Shown here: in pieces, positions 28,608 through 37,750 of the stretch
How positions within the stretch are numbered: position 1 is the stretch's first letter
Layout: every line of letters starts with the position of its first letter
Notes under the pieces: generated by a model
Told to the model about the DNA's origin: nothing
The model's database searches: none
Seen by the model: only the letters and a program-made list of their open reading frames with translations
Made by a program: the position numbers and the translations under genes
Origin: Phenylobacterium sp. J426
Lineage (GTDB): Bacteria > Pseudomonadota > Alphaproteobacteria > Caulobacterales > Caulobacteraceae
Direction of reading: 5' to 3'
Length of the DNA stretch: 64,000 bases
Assembly: GCF_024699945.1 (NCBI RefSeq)
Contig: NZ_JAJOMY010000001.1
Coordinates: 3,355,001 to 3,419,000 of the forward strand

Positions 28608-29354
28608 ATGTCCGACCTCCCTCTCCAAGACCGCATCGCCCTCGTCACTGGCGCCAGCCGCGGCATCGGCCGCGCGGCCGCCATCGCGCTGGCCAAGGCC
28701 GGCGCGCACGTCGTCGCCGTGGCCCGGACCTCCGGCGCGCTCGAAGAACTCGACGACGACATCCGCCAGGCGACCGGCCAGTCCGCGACCCTCGTGCCGA
28801 TGGACATCGCCGAGGACGGCGCCCTCGACCAGTTGGGCCTTGCGCTCCATCAGCGGTTCGGCCGGGTCGACGTGCTGGTTCACGCCGCGGCGATTCTGGG
28901 CCCGATGACGCCCGTCGCCCACATCGAGCCCAAGCACTGGGACCGCGTCATGGCGGTGAACCTGACCGCCTCCTACCGGCTGATCCGCAGCGTGGAGCCG
29001 CTGCTGCGGGCATCGGACCGCCCTCGGGCGATCTTCCTGACCTCGGGGCGCGCGGCCCGGCCGAAGGCGTTCTGGGGTCCCTACGGCGCGACCAAGGCGG
29101 CGCTGGAGAACCTGGTCCGCACCTGGGCGGACGAGCTGGAGAACACCCCGATCCGCGCGGCGATCCTCGATCCCGGCGCCATGCGCACCAAGATGCGGGC
29201 CGAGGCGTTTCCGGGAGAAGATCCGAACGAGCTGCCGGACCCGGCGGAGATCGGGCCCCTGATCGTCGACCTGGCGCAGGCCGAACTAGGCCTGCCGACC
29301 GCTAACGTGGTCTTTTCGGATTGGAAGACGCCCGCGACGCCCGCTTCGGCTTGA
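28608..29354 (+). CDS. Short-chain dehydrogenase/reductase
   Basis: 248 residues of the classical SDR fold: cofactor loop GASRGIGR, the catalytic YGATKAALE (Tyr-x-x-x-Lys) and a Ser in FLTSGRAA. The LSPGAM-like end ([12 protein letters not shown]) is typical of a ketoreductase such as YciK. Its 3' end overlaps the convergent der gene by 53 bp. Confidence 0.9.
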   Translation: MSDLPLQDRIALVTGASRGIGRAAAIALAKAGAHVVAVARTSGALEELDDDIRQATGQSATLVPMDIAEDGALDQLGLALHQRFGRVDVLVHAAAILGPMTPVAHIEPKHWDRVMAVNLTASYRLIRSVEPLLRASDRPRAIFLTSGRAARPKAFWGPYGATKAALENLVRTWADELENTPIRAAILDPGAMRTKMRAEAFPGEDPNELPDPAEIGPLIVDLAQAELGLPTANVVFSDWKTPATPASA

Positions 29355-30831
29355 CGCCTGGCCTGGCCAGCTTGGCCGATTTGCCGCGCGTGGCGGTCTT
29401 CTTCGGCTTGGACGGCTTCGCAGGCTTCGGCGGCCCCTCGGACACTTTCCGCGCGCGACCGCGTGGCGCGGTCTTGGCTGGCCCCGACTCGCCGTCCTCC
29501 GCGAAGGGGTTCTTGTTCGACCGCACGGAGACGCGGATCGGCACGCCCGGAAGATCGAAGCTCTCGCGGATGGAGTTGATCAGGTAGCGCTTGTAGTGGT
29601 CCGGCAGCTGGTCGGCGCGGCTGGCGAACAGCACGAACGTTGGCGGCCGGGCCTTGGTTTGCGCCATGTACTTCGGCTTGACGCGACGGCCGCCGACCGC
29701 TGGCGGGGGGTGACGCTCGACCGCCATTTTCAGCCAGTCGTTCAGGTCGCGGGTCTTCACCTTCGTGGACCAGTCGCCGTAGGCCTTCAGCACCGCCGGC
29801 ATCAGGCGATCGAGGCCGCGGCCGGTCTCTGCGGACAGCGCGACGATCGGCGAACCCTTCACCTGCGGCAGGAGGCGGTTGGTCTCCTCGATGATCTCGG
29901 CAAGCTTGGCCTGCTGATCCTCGACCAGGTCCCATTTCGCCAGCACGAAGACTAGTGCGCGCCCTTCCCGCTCCACCAGGTCGGCGATCTGCAGGTCCTG
30001 GATCTCCAGCGGATGCGTGGCGTCCATGACGAGCAGCACCACCTCGGCGAAGGTGATCGCCCGGATGGTGTCCTGGGTGGAGAGCTTCTCGAGCTTCTCG
30101 TGGACCTTCGCCTTGCGGCGCAGCCCCGCGGTATCGACGAGCCTCACGCGGCGACCATCCCATTCCCAGTCGACGGGGATCGCGTCGCGGGTGATGCCGG
30201 CCTCGGGGCCGGTCAGCAGGCGCTCCTCGCCGATCAGGCGGTTCACCAGCGTGGACTTGCCGGCGTTCGGGCGACCGACGATGGCGATGCGGACAGGCTT
30301 GTCCGGCTCGTCCTCCTCCTCCTCGAAGTCCTCGTCCTCGGACCAGACGGCGGCGATGGCGGCGTAGAGGTCGGCCATGCCCTCGCCGTGCTCGGCGGAG
30401 ATCGGCACCGGCTCCCCGAGGCCCAGGCCCCAGGCGTCGAGCACGCCGCTCTCGCCTTGACGGCCCTCCGCCTTGTTGGCTGCCAGGATAACCGGCTTGT
30501 CGGCCTTGCGCAGGATCTCGGCGAAGATGCGGTCGGCCGGCGTCACGCCTTCCCGGCTGTCCATCACGAAGAGCGCCACGTCGCACTCTTCGACGGCGAG
30601 TTCGGTCTGGGCCCGCATCCGGGCCTCAAGGCTCTCGTCGGTGACGTCCTCGAAGCCGGCCGTGTCGATCAGTTCGAGATCGAGGTCGCCCAGGCGGCCC
30701 GTGCCGAAGCGGCGGTCGCGCGTCACGCCCGGCCGGTCGTCGACGATGGCGAGCTTGCGACCGGCCAGCCGGTTGAACAGCGTGGACTTGCCCACATTGG
30801 GGCGGCCGACGATGGCGAGCTTCAGGGGCAT
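29302..30831 (-). CDS. der: Ribosome-assembly GTPase Der (EngA)
   Basis: 509 residues with two tandem GTPase domains (GRPNVGKST near residue 9 and GRPNAGKST near 187), each with DTAG and NKxD-like motifs, and a KH-like C-terminal domain. It matures the 50S subunit. A basic Lys/Arg/Pro-rich tail of about 60 residues, read across the overlap with the SDR gene, is longer than in E. coli. Confidence 0.96.
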   Translation of the reverse strand: MPLKLAIVGRPNVGKSTLFNRLAGRKLAIVDDRPGVTRDRRFGTGRLGDLDLELIDTAGFEDVTDESLEARMRAQTELAVEECDVALFVMDSREGVTPADRIFAEILRKADKPVILAANKAEGRQGESGVLDAWGLGLGEPVPISAEHGEGMADLYAAIAAVWSEDEDFEEEEDEPDKPVRIAIVGRPNAGKSTLVNRLIGEERLLTGPEAGITRDAIPVDWEWDGRRVRLVDTAGLRRKAKVHEKLEKLSTQDTIRAITFAEVVLLVMDATHPLEIQDLQIADLVEREGRALVFVLAKWDLVEDQQAKLAEIIEETNRLLPQVKGSPIVALSAETGRGLDRLMPAVLKAYGDWSTKVKTRDLNDWLKMAVERHPPPAVGGRRVKPKYMAQTKARPPTFVLFASRADQLPDHYKRYLINSIRESFDLPGVPIRVSVRSNKNPFAEDGESGPAKTAPRGRARKVSEGPPKPAKPSKPKKTATRGKSAKLARPGVKPKRASRASSNPKRPR

Positions 30832-30852
30832 GTCGTCAGCCTAAACGCAGTC

Positions 30853-32241
30853 CTAGCGGAGCGCGACCAGAGTGGCCTCGTCGGTGATGACATAGATCGT
30901 ATCACCCATGGCGATCGGCGCGATCATGGCCGGCCCGCCCAGGCTGATCCGCCGCTCGACCTCGCCTGTCTTGGCGTTGAGCACCGCGAGGTCGCCGGTC
31001 TGGCCGGCGACGATCAGCTTGTTGTTGGTCAGCATCGGTCCTGACCAGATCGGCTTGGTGACCCGCTGGCCGCCGATGCCCAGGAAGCCGCCCTTCTTCT
31101 TGCCCTTGAAGCCCTCGTTCAGGTCCCGAATCCAGTAGATCTGGCCTGTCTCGCGGGAGGCGCAGATCACCTCACCGGTCTTGGAGACGACATAGACCAC
31201 ATCGCCCGCCGGCAACGGCGAAGTGATGCCGACGACCGGCAGGCTCCAGAGCGCCTGACCCGTGCGCAGGTCGATGGAGGCGAAGACGCCGGAGTGGCTG
31301 ACCGCGAAGACGTCGCCCTGATAGATCACCGGACGACCGGGGATGTCGCGGATCTCGGACAGCGCACTGGTGCGGCTGGCGCGCGAAAGCGCCTCGTTCC
31401 ACAGATCGTTGCCGTTCGCAGCCCGCAACGCCACCAGCTCGCCGGACCCGAAGGCGGCGACCACCGTGTCGCCGGACACCGCCGGGCTCGACGCGCCCAG
31501 GATGCGCGCCGATTCCGCCAACGCCTGGTAGGTCCAACCCGGCTGCCCAGTGGCGGCGTCGAAGGTCAGCAGGGTGTTGTCCAGCGAGACCACCATCACC
31601 CGGCCGCCGGCGACGGTCGGCGCGCCATGCACGGATTCGCTGGTGCGGGTGCGCCAGCCGATGGCGCCGGTGTTGGCGTCGATCTGAAGAACCTGCCGCC
31701 AGCCCGAGGAAACGTAGAGCTTGCCCTCGGCGTAGGCGAGCCCGCCGCCGAACGCGAGCTTGTCGCGCTTGTTGTCGCCAGGGTTGGTGCCGGTGCGCCA
31801 GATCTGCGCGCCGGTGCGGGCGTCGTGGGCCGAAACGCGGCCTTCGGCGTCCATGACGAAGACCTTGCCGTCGGCCGCGACCGGCGGCGCCGTGACGTAG
31901 CGGCCGCGCTGCGAGCCTTCGCCGAAGCTGCGTTTCCAGGCGATCGACAGGTTGGGCGCTGCGTCGACATGGTCCACCGACTGCTCGGGGGAGCCGCCAG
32001 GCAGCGGCCAGGCCGCCACCGTCTGAGGCGTCGGCAGAGAGAAGTCGACGCCCTTCAGCGCATCGGCCGGCTCCAGACGCTGGTCGGCGGGGACGATGGA
32101 GATGCGTTCGCCCTCTCCAGCCGTCTCAGCCGGACCGTCGCTCCGGTCGAAGGGGTTGAGACGGCCGAGCGTCGAGCAACCGCTCGCGCCCAGCGCGGCG
32201 ATCATGCAGGCGGCCAGGAGGATCTTGCGGCGCGACGTCAT
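30853..32241 (-). CDS. bamB: Outer-membrane assembly lipoprotein BamB
   Basis: 462 residues. The lipobox is LGASGC (Cys22), followed by a seven- to eight-blade PQQ-type beta propeller with repeated W-x-x-x-x-G segments (IAWKRSFGEG, GQIYWIRDLNEG). It is a subunit of the BAM complex that inserts barrels such as the TonB receptors found here. It lies between der and a TPR membrane protein, as in other Proteobacteria, and overlaps the upstream start by 4 bp (ATGA). Confidence 0.93.
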   Translation of the reverse strand: MTSRRKILLAACMIAALGASGCSTLGRLNPFDRSDGPAETAGEGERISIVPADQRLEPADALKGVDFSLPTPQTVAAWPLPGGSPEQSVDHVDAAPNLSIAWKRSFGEGSQRGRYVTAPPVAADGKVFVMDAEGRVSAHDARTGAQIWRTGTNPGDNKRDKLAFGGGLAYAEGKLYVSSGWRQVLQIDANTGAIGWRTRTSESVHGAPTVAGGRVMVVSLDNTLLTFDAATGQPGWTYQALAESARILGASSPAVSGDTVVAAFGSGELVALRAANGNDLWNEALSRASRTSALSEIRDIPGRPVIYQGDVFAVSHSGVFASIDLRTGQALWSLPVVGITSPLPAGDVVYVVSKTGEVICASRETGQIYWIRDLNEGFKGKKKGGFLGIGGQRVTKPIWSGPMLTNNKLIVAGQTGDLAVLNAKTGEVERRISLGGPAMIAPIAMGDTIYVITDEATLVALR

Positions 32242-33029
32242 TGCGGTCCGTTGGCTTGCGGTTGCGGCTGCGGCTGGGCGGGTCCCTCGACGGCGCCTTG
32301 CTGGCCGAGGACGGCGCCGGGCGGCACCACCATCGGCGGCGGCATGGCCGCGGCCGACTTCACGATGCCGGGCAAGGCCTTGGCCGAGCCCGAGTCGATG
32401 AGGCCGACGGCGGCCTGGGCGCGGGCCCGGACACCGTCCGGCGCGTCGAGACTCTGCTGGAGCACGACAAAGTCGCCGCGGGCTCCTGCGGTGTCGCCGG
32501 CCATCAGCTTGGCGAAGGCCAGGGCCTCACGAGCCTGCACCCGATACGGGCGGCCTTCCTTCATCAGGGGCGTCAAGCGCGTCTCCACGTCCTTGTAGGG
32601 GGCCGTGTCGAGCACCGCGAAGGCGGATTTGAGGCGAGCGACATCGCCCAGCACGTCGTCCGGGGCCGCGTCAGCAGCCTGATCGAGCAGCTTCACGGCC
32701 TCGTCGGTCTTGTTCTCACGTTGGGCGAAGGCCGCCAGCTGCATCAGGGCCAGCGTCTTGTAGCCGCCGGCCGGGGATTGCGAGACCTCGGTCCACAGGG
32801 TCCGGGCGCGCGCCTCGTCGCCCTGGACGAAGGCCTGAGCGCCTGCGTGGTACTTCTCGGAGGCGTCCGCGACCACCTTGTTGCGCCAGGTGTCCCAGCC
32901 CCAATAGGCCAGCGCGGCGATCAGCGCAGCCGCAGCGATCGCCAGGACCCACGGCAGGGCCTTGCGCGCAAGCGACTGGTAGCGGTCGGAGCGAAGCTGC
33001 TCCTCGACCTCTTCGAACAGATCCGTCAC
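32238..33029 (-). CDS. YfgM-like TPR inner-membrane protein
   Basis: 263 residues: a cytoplasmic N-terminus, one transmembrane helix (WVLAIAAAALIAALAYWGWDTW), then a periplasmic helical-repeat domain with degenerate TPRs. This is the DUF2133/YfgM type, which partners BamB or periplasmic chaperones. A proline/glutamine-rich tail ends the protein. Operon with bamB and der. Confidence 0.85.
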   Translation of the reverse strand: MTDLFEEVEEQLRSDRYQSLARKALPWVLAIAAAALIAALAYWGWDTWRNKVVADASEKYHAGAQAFVQGDEARARTLWTEVSQSPAGGYKTLALMQLAAFAQRENKTDEAVKLLDQAADAAPDDVLGDVARLKSAFAVLDTAPYKDVETRLTPLMKEGRPYRVQAREALAFAKLMAGDTAGARGDFVVLQQSLDAPDGVRARAQAAVGLIDSGSAKALPGIVKSAAAMPPPMVVPPGAVLGQQGAVEGPAQPQPQPQANGPQ

Positions 33030-33110
33030 GTGAAGGGGACTCCGGACTCTCTTAGGCTTGCCGTTCGGCAGAGGCCGGGAACCTATAGCGCGCCGCAGGC
33101 CGCCGCAACG

Positions 33111-33938
33111 CTACCCAGCTTTGGCGAAGTAGATCTCGGCAGGACCCGGGAATCGGCGGGCGCGGACGTCCTCAGCGTAGCTCGACACCGCCCGGCTGAT
33201 CTCGCCGCGCAGATCGCCGTAGCGACGGACGAACTTCGGCGTCCAGTCGAACAGCCCCAGCATGTCGTCGGTCACCAGGATCTGGCCGTCGCAGCCAGCC
33301 GAGGCGCCGATGCCTATGGTCGGGACCTCAACGGCTTCGGTGATCTCGCGGGCCAGACCTTCCGCCACGCCCTCGACGACGATCGCGAAGGCGCCGGCCA
33401 CGGCGGTCGCCTTGGCCTCTTCCAGAATGCGACGGCGCTCCTCGCCGGCCCTGCCCTTGGCCTTGAAGCCGCCGTCGACCAGCACCGCTTGCGGCCGCAG
33501 CCCCACGTGGCCCATCACCGGAATGCCGCGCTTCACGAGGTATTCGATCGTGTCGATGATGGTGGCTCCGGCCTCAACCTTCACCGCCTGGGCGCCGGTC
33601 TCCTTCATGACACGCGCCGCGTTGGCATAGGCCAGCTCGGCCGAGCCCTCGTACGAGCCGAACGGCATGTCGACGACGACCATCGCCCGCTTCGAGCCTC
33701 GCATGACCGCCTGGCCGTGCAGGATCATCATCTCGAGCGTGACGCCGACGGTGTTCGGCAGGCCATGGACGACCATGCCGACGCTGTCGCCCACCAGCAG
33801 AAGATCGCAGTGCTCGTCCAGCAGTTCGGCCATGGGCGCGCTGTAGGCGGTCAGACAGACGACGGGCGTCTGCCCCTTGCGCGCGGCGATGTCCGGCGCG
33901 GCGACGCGACGGACGGCTTCCTGCCGGTGGCTGGACAA
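33111..33938 (-). CDS. panB: 3-methyl-2-oxobutanoate hydroxymethyltransferase
   Basis: 275 residues: LLVGDSVGMVVHG, MPFGSYEGS, VKVEAG, GHVGLRPQ and IGIGASAGCDGQILV, all conserved PanB motifs for ketopantoate formation in coenzyme A synthesis. The start is TTG at 33938 with GAGGAG eight bases upstream; it follows the anti-sigma-like gene by 2 bp, so the panB transcript may start upstream in the sigma operon. Confidence 0.93.
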   Translation of the reverse strand: MSSHRQEAVRRVAAPDIAARKGQTPVVCLTAYSAPMAELLDEHCDLLLVGDSVGMVVHGLPNTVGVTLEMMILHGQAVMRGSKRAMVVVDMPFGSYEGSAELAYANAARVMKETGAQAVKVEAGATIIDTIEYLVKRGIPVMGHVGLRPQAVLVDGGFKAKGRAGEERRRILEEAKATAVAGAFAIVVEGVAEGLAREITEAVEVPTIGIGASAGCDGQILVTDDMLGLFDWTPKFVRRYGDLRGEISRAVSSYAEDVRARRFPGPAEIYFAKAG

Positions 33939-33940
33939 GG

Positions 33941-34312
33941 TCAGATCTCCTCGATCACCCGGGACAGGGCGAAGCCCATCAATAGCACGGCGAGACCAAC
34001 CGAGATCCAGATCCCGAACCCGCCGGACAGCGCGGAGATCATTTCGGTGCTGGGGGCCACGTCCGCGAGGCCGGCGCCGAGCGCCCGCGCGGATTGCTCC
34101 GCCGACTCGACGCGCTCGAACAGGTTCGACATGACGAGCTGGCTGGCGCCGATCAGGCCGCCCACCACGCCGCCCGCGCCGATCAGCCAGCGGCGGGTCT
34201 GCCAGCCGCGGTTCAAGCGGCGCTCGATGCCCTGGGCGAACGCCTGGCAATCCGGAAGCTCGGGCGCTTCGGCGAACAGGCGCTCCAGGCGGCGTTCGAA
34301 ATCGTCAGCCAT
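33941..34312 (-). CDS. Small membrane protein paired with ECF sigma factor (putative anti-sigma)
   Basis: 123 residues: a soluble N-terminal 40 residues (MADDFERRLERLFAEAPELPD), two hydrophobic segments (WLIGAGGVVGGLIGASQLV and GFGIWISVGLAVLLMGFAL). Its start overlaps the end of the sigma gene by 8 bp. Layout and coupling fit a membrane anti-sigma factor, though no ZAS zinc motif is visible. An identity by homology cannot be claimed. Confidence 0.65.
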   Translation of the reverse strand: MADDFERRLERLFAEAPELPDCQAFAQGIERRLNRGWQTRRWLIGAGGVVGGLIGASQLVMSNLFERVESAEQSARALGAGLADVAPSTEMISALSGGFGIWISVGLAVLLMGFALSRVIEEI

Positions 34313-34886
34313 TGCCGCGCCTCCCTTCCAGAACCGCGCCGTCGGCCGGCGCCAGTCGCGTTCTGAGCTTTTCCAGACCACGTTTGACATGGGATTTGAC
34401 CGTTCCAAGCGGCAGGTTCAAGGCCTCCGCCGCTTCGCTGTGGGACAGACCCGCCCCGAAGCAGAGCGAGACGCACAGCCGCTCCACCTTCGACAGCACC
34501 TTCATGGCTTCATCGAGGTCGATGCGGTGATCGGCGTCGCCGCCGCCCACGATCTCCTCGTCCTCTGCGCTCTCCGCCGCCAATTCCGTGAGCCGGCGCT
34601 CGCGCTGCAGGCGGCGCAGGTACTGGCGCGCGGCGATGCGCTTCACCCAGGCGGCGAACGTCCCCTCGCCGCGGAACTCGGCGATCCGTTGAAAGGCCGT
34701 CAGGAAAGCGTCCTGGGCCACGTCGTCGGCCTCTGCCGCCTGCGCGCCCATCCGGCGCAGCAGGTATCGGACGGCCGAGCCGTGGCGGCGCGCAAGCTCC
34801 CCGAAGGCGCGCCCCTCACCCGCCGCCGCGTAGGAGCAGAGCTCCACGTCGTGCAGGCTGGCGAAGCTCGATGGTTTGCCCGGCAT
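34305..34886 (-). CDS. ECF-family RNA polymerase sigma factor
   Basis: 193 residues. Region 2 shows DDVAQDAFLTAFQRI (core RNAP-binding helix) and region 4 shows LSHSEAAEALNLPLGTVKSHVKRGLEKLR (minus-35-binding HTH). It is followed by its putative membrane partner with an 8-bp overlap. It resembles the second module at 35402-36233, so two related sigma modules lie nearly side by side. Confidence 0.9.
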   Translation of the reverse strand: MPGKPSSFASLHDVELCSYAAAGEGRAFGELARRHGSAVRYLLRRMGAQAAEADDVAQDAFLTAFQRIAEFRGEGTFAAWVKRIAARQYLRRLQRERRLTELAAESAEDEEIVGGGDADHRIDLDEAMKVLSKVERLCVSLCFGAGLSHSEAAEALNLPLGTVKSHVKRGLEKLRTRLAPADGAVLEGRRGNG

Positions 34887-34913
34887 GGGCGTGAACCCCT
34901 CTTCGGCCGATGC

Positions 34914-35294
34914 CTAGGACTTCGGCTTGTTGATGAGGCCGAGGATGACGAAGGCCAGTCCGATGAAGCCCGGGAAGGCGGCGAAGCCCAGGAACCAGTA
35001 GGCCGCGTCCGGCTCTTCGAAGCCGACGATCAGGCCCAGCGCGACCAGGCCCAGCGCAACGGCGATCCAGACGATGCCGGTCCGCAAGTCGCGTTGTGGC
35101 GACGGCGGCAGCGCGGGCGACCGGACATTCGTCGACATGGCGTCGACCATTTCCTGGGGCAGCGGCTGGCCGCGCTCGATGGCCGCACGCAGGGTTTCCG
35201 CCATCTTCTGCCGCTCTTGGCTGCGGAAGTAGCGGGGCGCGATCACAATGGCCGCGATCATGGCGAAAAACGCGAGTGGGATCAGGATCTCCAC
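34914..35294 (-). CDS. Small membrane protein (DUF6249-like)
   Basis: 126 residues: N-terminal helix (LIPLAFFAMIAAIVIAP), a soluble stretch with RYFRSQERQKMAETLRAAIERGQPLP, then two C-terminal helices (IVWIAVALGLVALGLIVG, FLGFAAFPGFIGLAFVILGL). This matches short DUF6249-like membrane proteins found near ECF sigma genes. Function unknown. It sits between the two sigma modules. Confidence 0.7.
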   Translation of the reverse strand: MEILIPLAFFAMIAAIVIAPRYFRSQERQKMAETLRAAIERGQPLPQEMVDAMSTNVRSPALPPSPQRDLRTGIVWIAVALGLVALGLIVGFEEPDAAYWFLGFAAFPGFIGLAFVILGLINKPKS

Positions 35295-35401
35295 GGGCTC
35301 TCTCCTCTTCTCATTATCTCGGCGGGCGCCACCGCCCGTCTCTGATCAGAAAGAGACCGGACGACGCGCGAACAGATGCAGCTAAGCCTGTGAAACTTTG
35401 G

Positions 35402-35707
35402 TCATGATTCCAGCCCGAGCGCCGTCCGGGGACGCCCGCCGAGGATGACTACCGCCCCGGCAGCGAGCGCCAGCAGCGCTGCGGTCGGCGCGAGCTCGTG
35501 CGAAAGCCGCACCATGGCCGGCAGCACCACGGGCCATAGCGCCCACAGCGCGAGGCCGCCGACGACCGGCCCGCCGGCCAGGACCCCCAGGTCGGCCCGG
35601 AACTCCCGACGCATCACCCGTTGCATCACCGCCGTCGAGAACTCCGGATCGCGGGCCGGGGGCTCGTCTCCCGCGAACAGCGCCTTCAGCCGATCGTCAG
35701 CGTCCAT
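35402..35707 (-). CDS. Small membrane protein, putative anti-sigma of second ECF module
   Basis: 101 residues with a soluble N-terminus (MDADDRLKALFAGDEPPARD) and two hydrophobic segments. It starts 11 bp inside the end of the sigma gene, as in the neighbouring module. No zinc-binding anti-sigma motif is visible; the role is inferred from coupling. Confidence 0.6.
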   Translation of the reverse strand: MDADDRLKALFAGDEPPARDPEFSTAVMQRVMRREFRADLGVLAGGPVVGGLALWALWPVVLPAMVRLSHELAPTAALLALAAGAVVILGGRPRTALGLES

Positions 35708-36233
35708 CGCGATCCTCCAACGCCTGCAGGAGCCGGGCCCGCCCCCGCGTCACATGAGACTTTACCGTGCCCAGCGGGAGACCGAGCGCCTCGGCAGCCT
35801 CCCCGTGGCTGAAATCGCCGGCCAGACACAGCGCCACGCAGGCCCGCTGGTCGGGCGATAGTCCGGCCAGCGCCGCCTCCAGCGCCAGCCGGTCGTCCTC
35901 GAAGCGCGCGCCCACCTGCGGGCGTTCCGCCTCGTAGCTCGCCTCCCGCGCGCGGTCCCGCCGCCGCGAGCGCAGGGCCGTCAAGTGCTTACGATAGCCG
36001 ATGCCGCACAGCCATGCGCGCACGCTAGCCCCCGACTTCAACTGGCCAATCCGCGACCAGGCCGCGACAAACGTCTCCTGGGCCAGGTCGTCGGCGAACG
36101 CCCAGTCTCCGCAGGCGCGGCGCAGGAAGGCTCGGAGCGGCTGCTGGTGACGCTCCACGAGCCGCGCGAACGCCTCGGTCGAGCCGCGCCGGGCGGCGGC
36201 GACCAGCGCCTCGTCCGCCCCCTCCGGGGTCAT
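35697..36233 (-). CDS. ECF-family RNA polymerase sigma factor
   Basis: 178 residues: region 2 DDLAQETFVAAWSRI, region 4 FSHGEAAEALGLPLGTVKSHVTRGRARLLQ. The start overlaps the stop of the upstream membrane-protein gene (ATGA). With its partners it forms the membrane gene-sigma-anti-sigma unit on the minus strand. The target regulon is unknown. Confidence 0.9.
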   Translation of the reverse strand: MTPEGADEALVAAARRGSTEAFARLVERHQQPLRAFLRRACGDWAFADDLAQETFVAAWSRIGQLKSGASVRAWLCGIGYRKHLTALRSRRRDRAREASYEAERPQVGARFEDDRLALEAALAGLSPDQRACVALCLAGDFSHGEAAEALGLPLGTVKSHVTRGRARLLQALEDRDGR

Positions 36234-36670
36234 CGGCCGCGCAGGGTATAGCTGAGCACGGCCACGATGCCGTGGCCTACCGCGACGCAGGTGAGGATGA
36301 TCGCCACCAGCCGGAACGGCCAGTAGTCGGACGCCGGCCCCGCGTACTCCGCCGCCAGCCAGAAGCCGGCCGCCACCGCGCCGGTGACCAAGGCGGTGCG
36401 CAGCGCCCAGTAGGGGCTGCGATAGCGTCGGCGCATGTGCCGCCGCCGCTCGCCCCAAGCGTATTCGTCATCATCCACGTCATCGAGTTCGGTGTCGCGG
36501 ATCACCTTCAGCAGTTCGGCCGGCGGGTCTTTGCCCTGGCTGGTGTAGGCGCGCAGCAGGTCAAGGCGGGCTTGGCTGCGCTTGTAGGCCAGCCAGCGGT
36601 CCCAGGCGCCGAAGACGAAAAAGCCCAGGGGGAACAGCAGCCACCAGTAGCTGCGGAACAGGTCTTCCAT
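36230..36670 (-). CDS. Small integral membrane protein upstream of sigma gene
   Basis: 146 residues starting MEDLFRSYWWLLFPLGFF. One N-terminal and two C-terminal hydrophobic segments flank an acidic/basic soluble part (DTELDDVDDDEYAWGERRRHMRRRYRS). A GGAG site precedes the ATG. It overlaps the sigma gene by 4 bp, so it is translationally coupled. Not recognised; the layout resembles the DUF6249-like protein nearby. Confidence 0.7.
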   Translation of the reverse strand: MEDLFRSYWWLLFPLGFFVFGAWDRWLAYKRSQARLDLLRAYTSQGKDPPAELLKVIRDTELDDVDDDEYAWGERRRHMRRRYRSPYWALRTALVTGAVAAGFWLAAEYAGPASDYWPFRLVAIILTCVAVGHGIVAVLSYTLRGR

Positions 36671-36803
36671 GATGAAGCTCCAAGCGGCGGGCGGGGCCGT
36701 CGCCCCCCGATGGAGCCCCTGCCCGCCTGCCTTCACCCCCTAGTCGCCGCCGACGCTGCGATTGGATGCGAAGCCTGGGCGCTCTTCGTCCGGCGGGGCG
36801 CCG

Positions 36804-37151
36804 TCAGGTGAAGATCGCCGCGTAGACCTCGGGCTTGAAGCCAACCGTCAGCTCGCCGTCTATGTCGAGGACCGGGCGCTTGATCATCGACGGCTGGGCC
36901 AGCATCAGGTCGATCGCCTTGGCCTCGTCGATCCCCTGCTTGTCGGCGTCCGGCAGCTTCTTGAATGTGGTCCCGGCCCGGTTCAGCAGCGGCTCCCAGC
37001 CTGTCTTCCCGACCCAGCCTTCCAGCGTCGCGCGGTCGACGCCCTCCTTCTTGTAGTCGTGGAAGCGGTAGCCGACGCCCTGGTGGTCGAGCCAGGTCCA
37101 GGCCTTCTTCATCGTGTCGCAGTTCTTGATGCCGTAGAGGGTCACGGCCAT
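36804..37151 (-). CDS. ArsC/Spx-family reductase (YffB-like)
   Basis: 115 residues of thioredoxin-like fold with GIKNCDTMKKA (Cys11 as the active Cys) and the PSMIKRPVLDIDG segment carrying the conserved Arg. Close to YffB rather than true arsenate reductase; the redox substrate is unknown. Follows the RNA ligase gene by 18 bp. Confidence 0.88.
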   Translation of the reverse strand: MAVTLYGIKNCDTMKKAWTWLDHQGVGYRFHDYKKEGVDRATLEGWVGKTGWEPLLNRAGTTFKKLPDADKQGIDEAKAIDLMLAQPSMIKRPVLDIDGELTVGFKPEVYAAIFT

Positions 37152-37169
37152 GGCGGTCTCCGTCCTGAG

Positions 37170-37724
37170 CTAGCCAGCCAGCGGGAAGCGCTCGATCACC
37201 TCGAAGCGGCCTTCGCCATGGACGGCGTGGATGAGCACGAACTCCTCGACCGCCCACTCGACCGGCTCCACGAACGTCTCGGGGACGTCGGCCCGGTCGT
37301 AGATCAGCGTCATGTGCGGCTCGTACGATGGGTCGCGGCGCGACGCCATCCCCGCGCGGACGAGTTCGTGGTGGAGCGCATCGTAGAGCGCGTGGACCCC
37401 GATGACGCCGTCCTCACCCCAGAGGACCAGGGGGCGCTCGCCGGCGCCGCGCCCCCAGCTTGCCAGTCGGTTGAGGGCGATCGTGAACCGCCGGCCCTCG
37501 ATGCGGCGAACGACGTCGACCGCCTTCTCGAGGATGGGTCCCGGCGGACGCTTGAACGTCCCCAGGTTGAAGAGCGAAACGTGCAGCCGGTTGGCCGCCA
37601 CGGCCCTGCCGATCAGGCGATGTCTGCGCCGGACACCCTCCAACCGCTCGGCCGCGGCGGCGGCCGCCTCAGGCGTGGGCTGCAGGGCCAGGTAGAAGAC
37701 GTGTTTGCCGGGAACGGCGGCCAT
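37170..37724 (-). CDS. 2'-5' RNA ligase / cyclic phosphodiesterase (LigT family)
   Basis: 184 residues with the two HxT/S motifs of the 2H family: LHVSLFNLG (about residue 55) and EPHMTLIYD (about 137). It hydrolyses or ligates 2',3'-cyclic or 2'-5' phosphodiester ends of RNA. The start is only 12 bp from the guaA-like scar, so it was probably downstream of guaA in an operon before the insertion. Confidence 0.88.
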   Translation of the reverse strand: MAAVPGKHVFYLALQPTPEAAAAAAERLEGVRRRHRLIGRAVAANRLHVSLFNLGTFKRPPGPILEKAVDVVRRIEGRRFTIALNRLASWGRGAGERPLVLWGEDGVIGVHALYDALHHELVRAGMASRRDPSYEPHMTLIYDRADVPETFVEPVEWAVEEFVLIHAVHGEGRFEVIERFPLAG

Positions 37725-37735
37725 GCGGGGTTAGC

Positions 37736-37750
37736 CTATTCCCACTCGAT
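37736..37750 (-). other. guaA 3'-end remnant, probable genomic-island attachment site
   Basis: On the minus strand these bases read Ile-Glu-Trp-Glu-stop, the near-invariant C-terminus of GMP synthase, in the ATTCCCACTCGAT form reported as the core of guaA-integrated islands. Upstream, guaA sequence is not found: after HSKI the frame soon meets a stop. So only the 3' tip remains next to the RNA ligase gene. Best read as an attL/attR duplicate; the intact gene should lie at the far end of the island, outside the window. Inference from a short match. Confidence 0.55.

Noticed and set aside
32241..35345. Very long plus-strand open frame of over 1000 codons
   Set aside because: It runs antisense to the TPR gene, panB and both parts of the sigma module, which have clear family motifs. 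High GC gives long false frames on the opposite strand.
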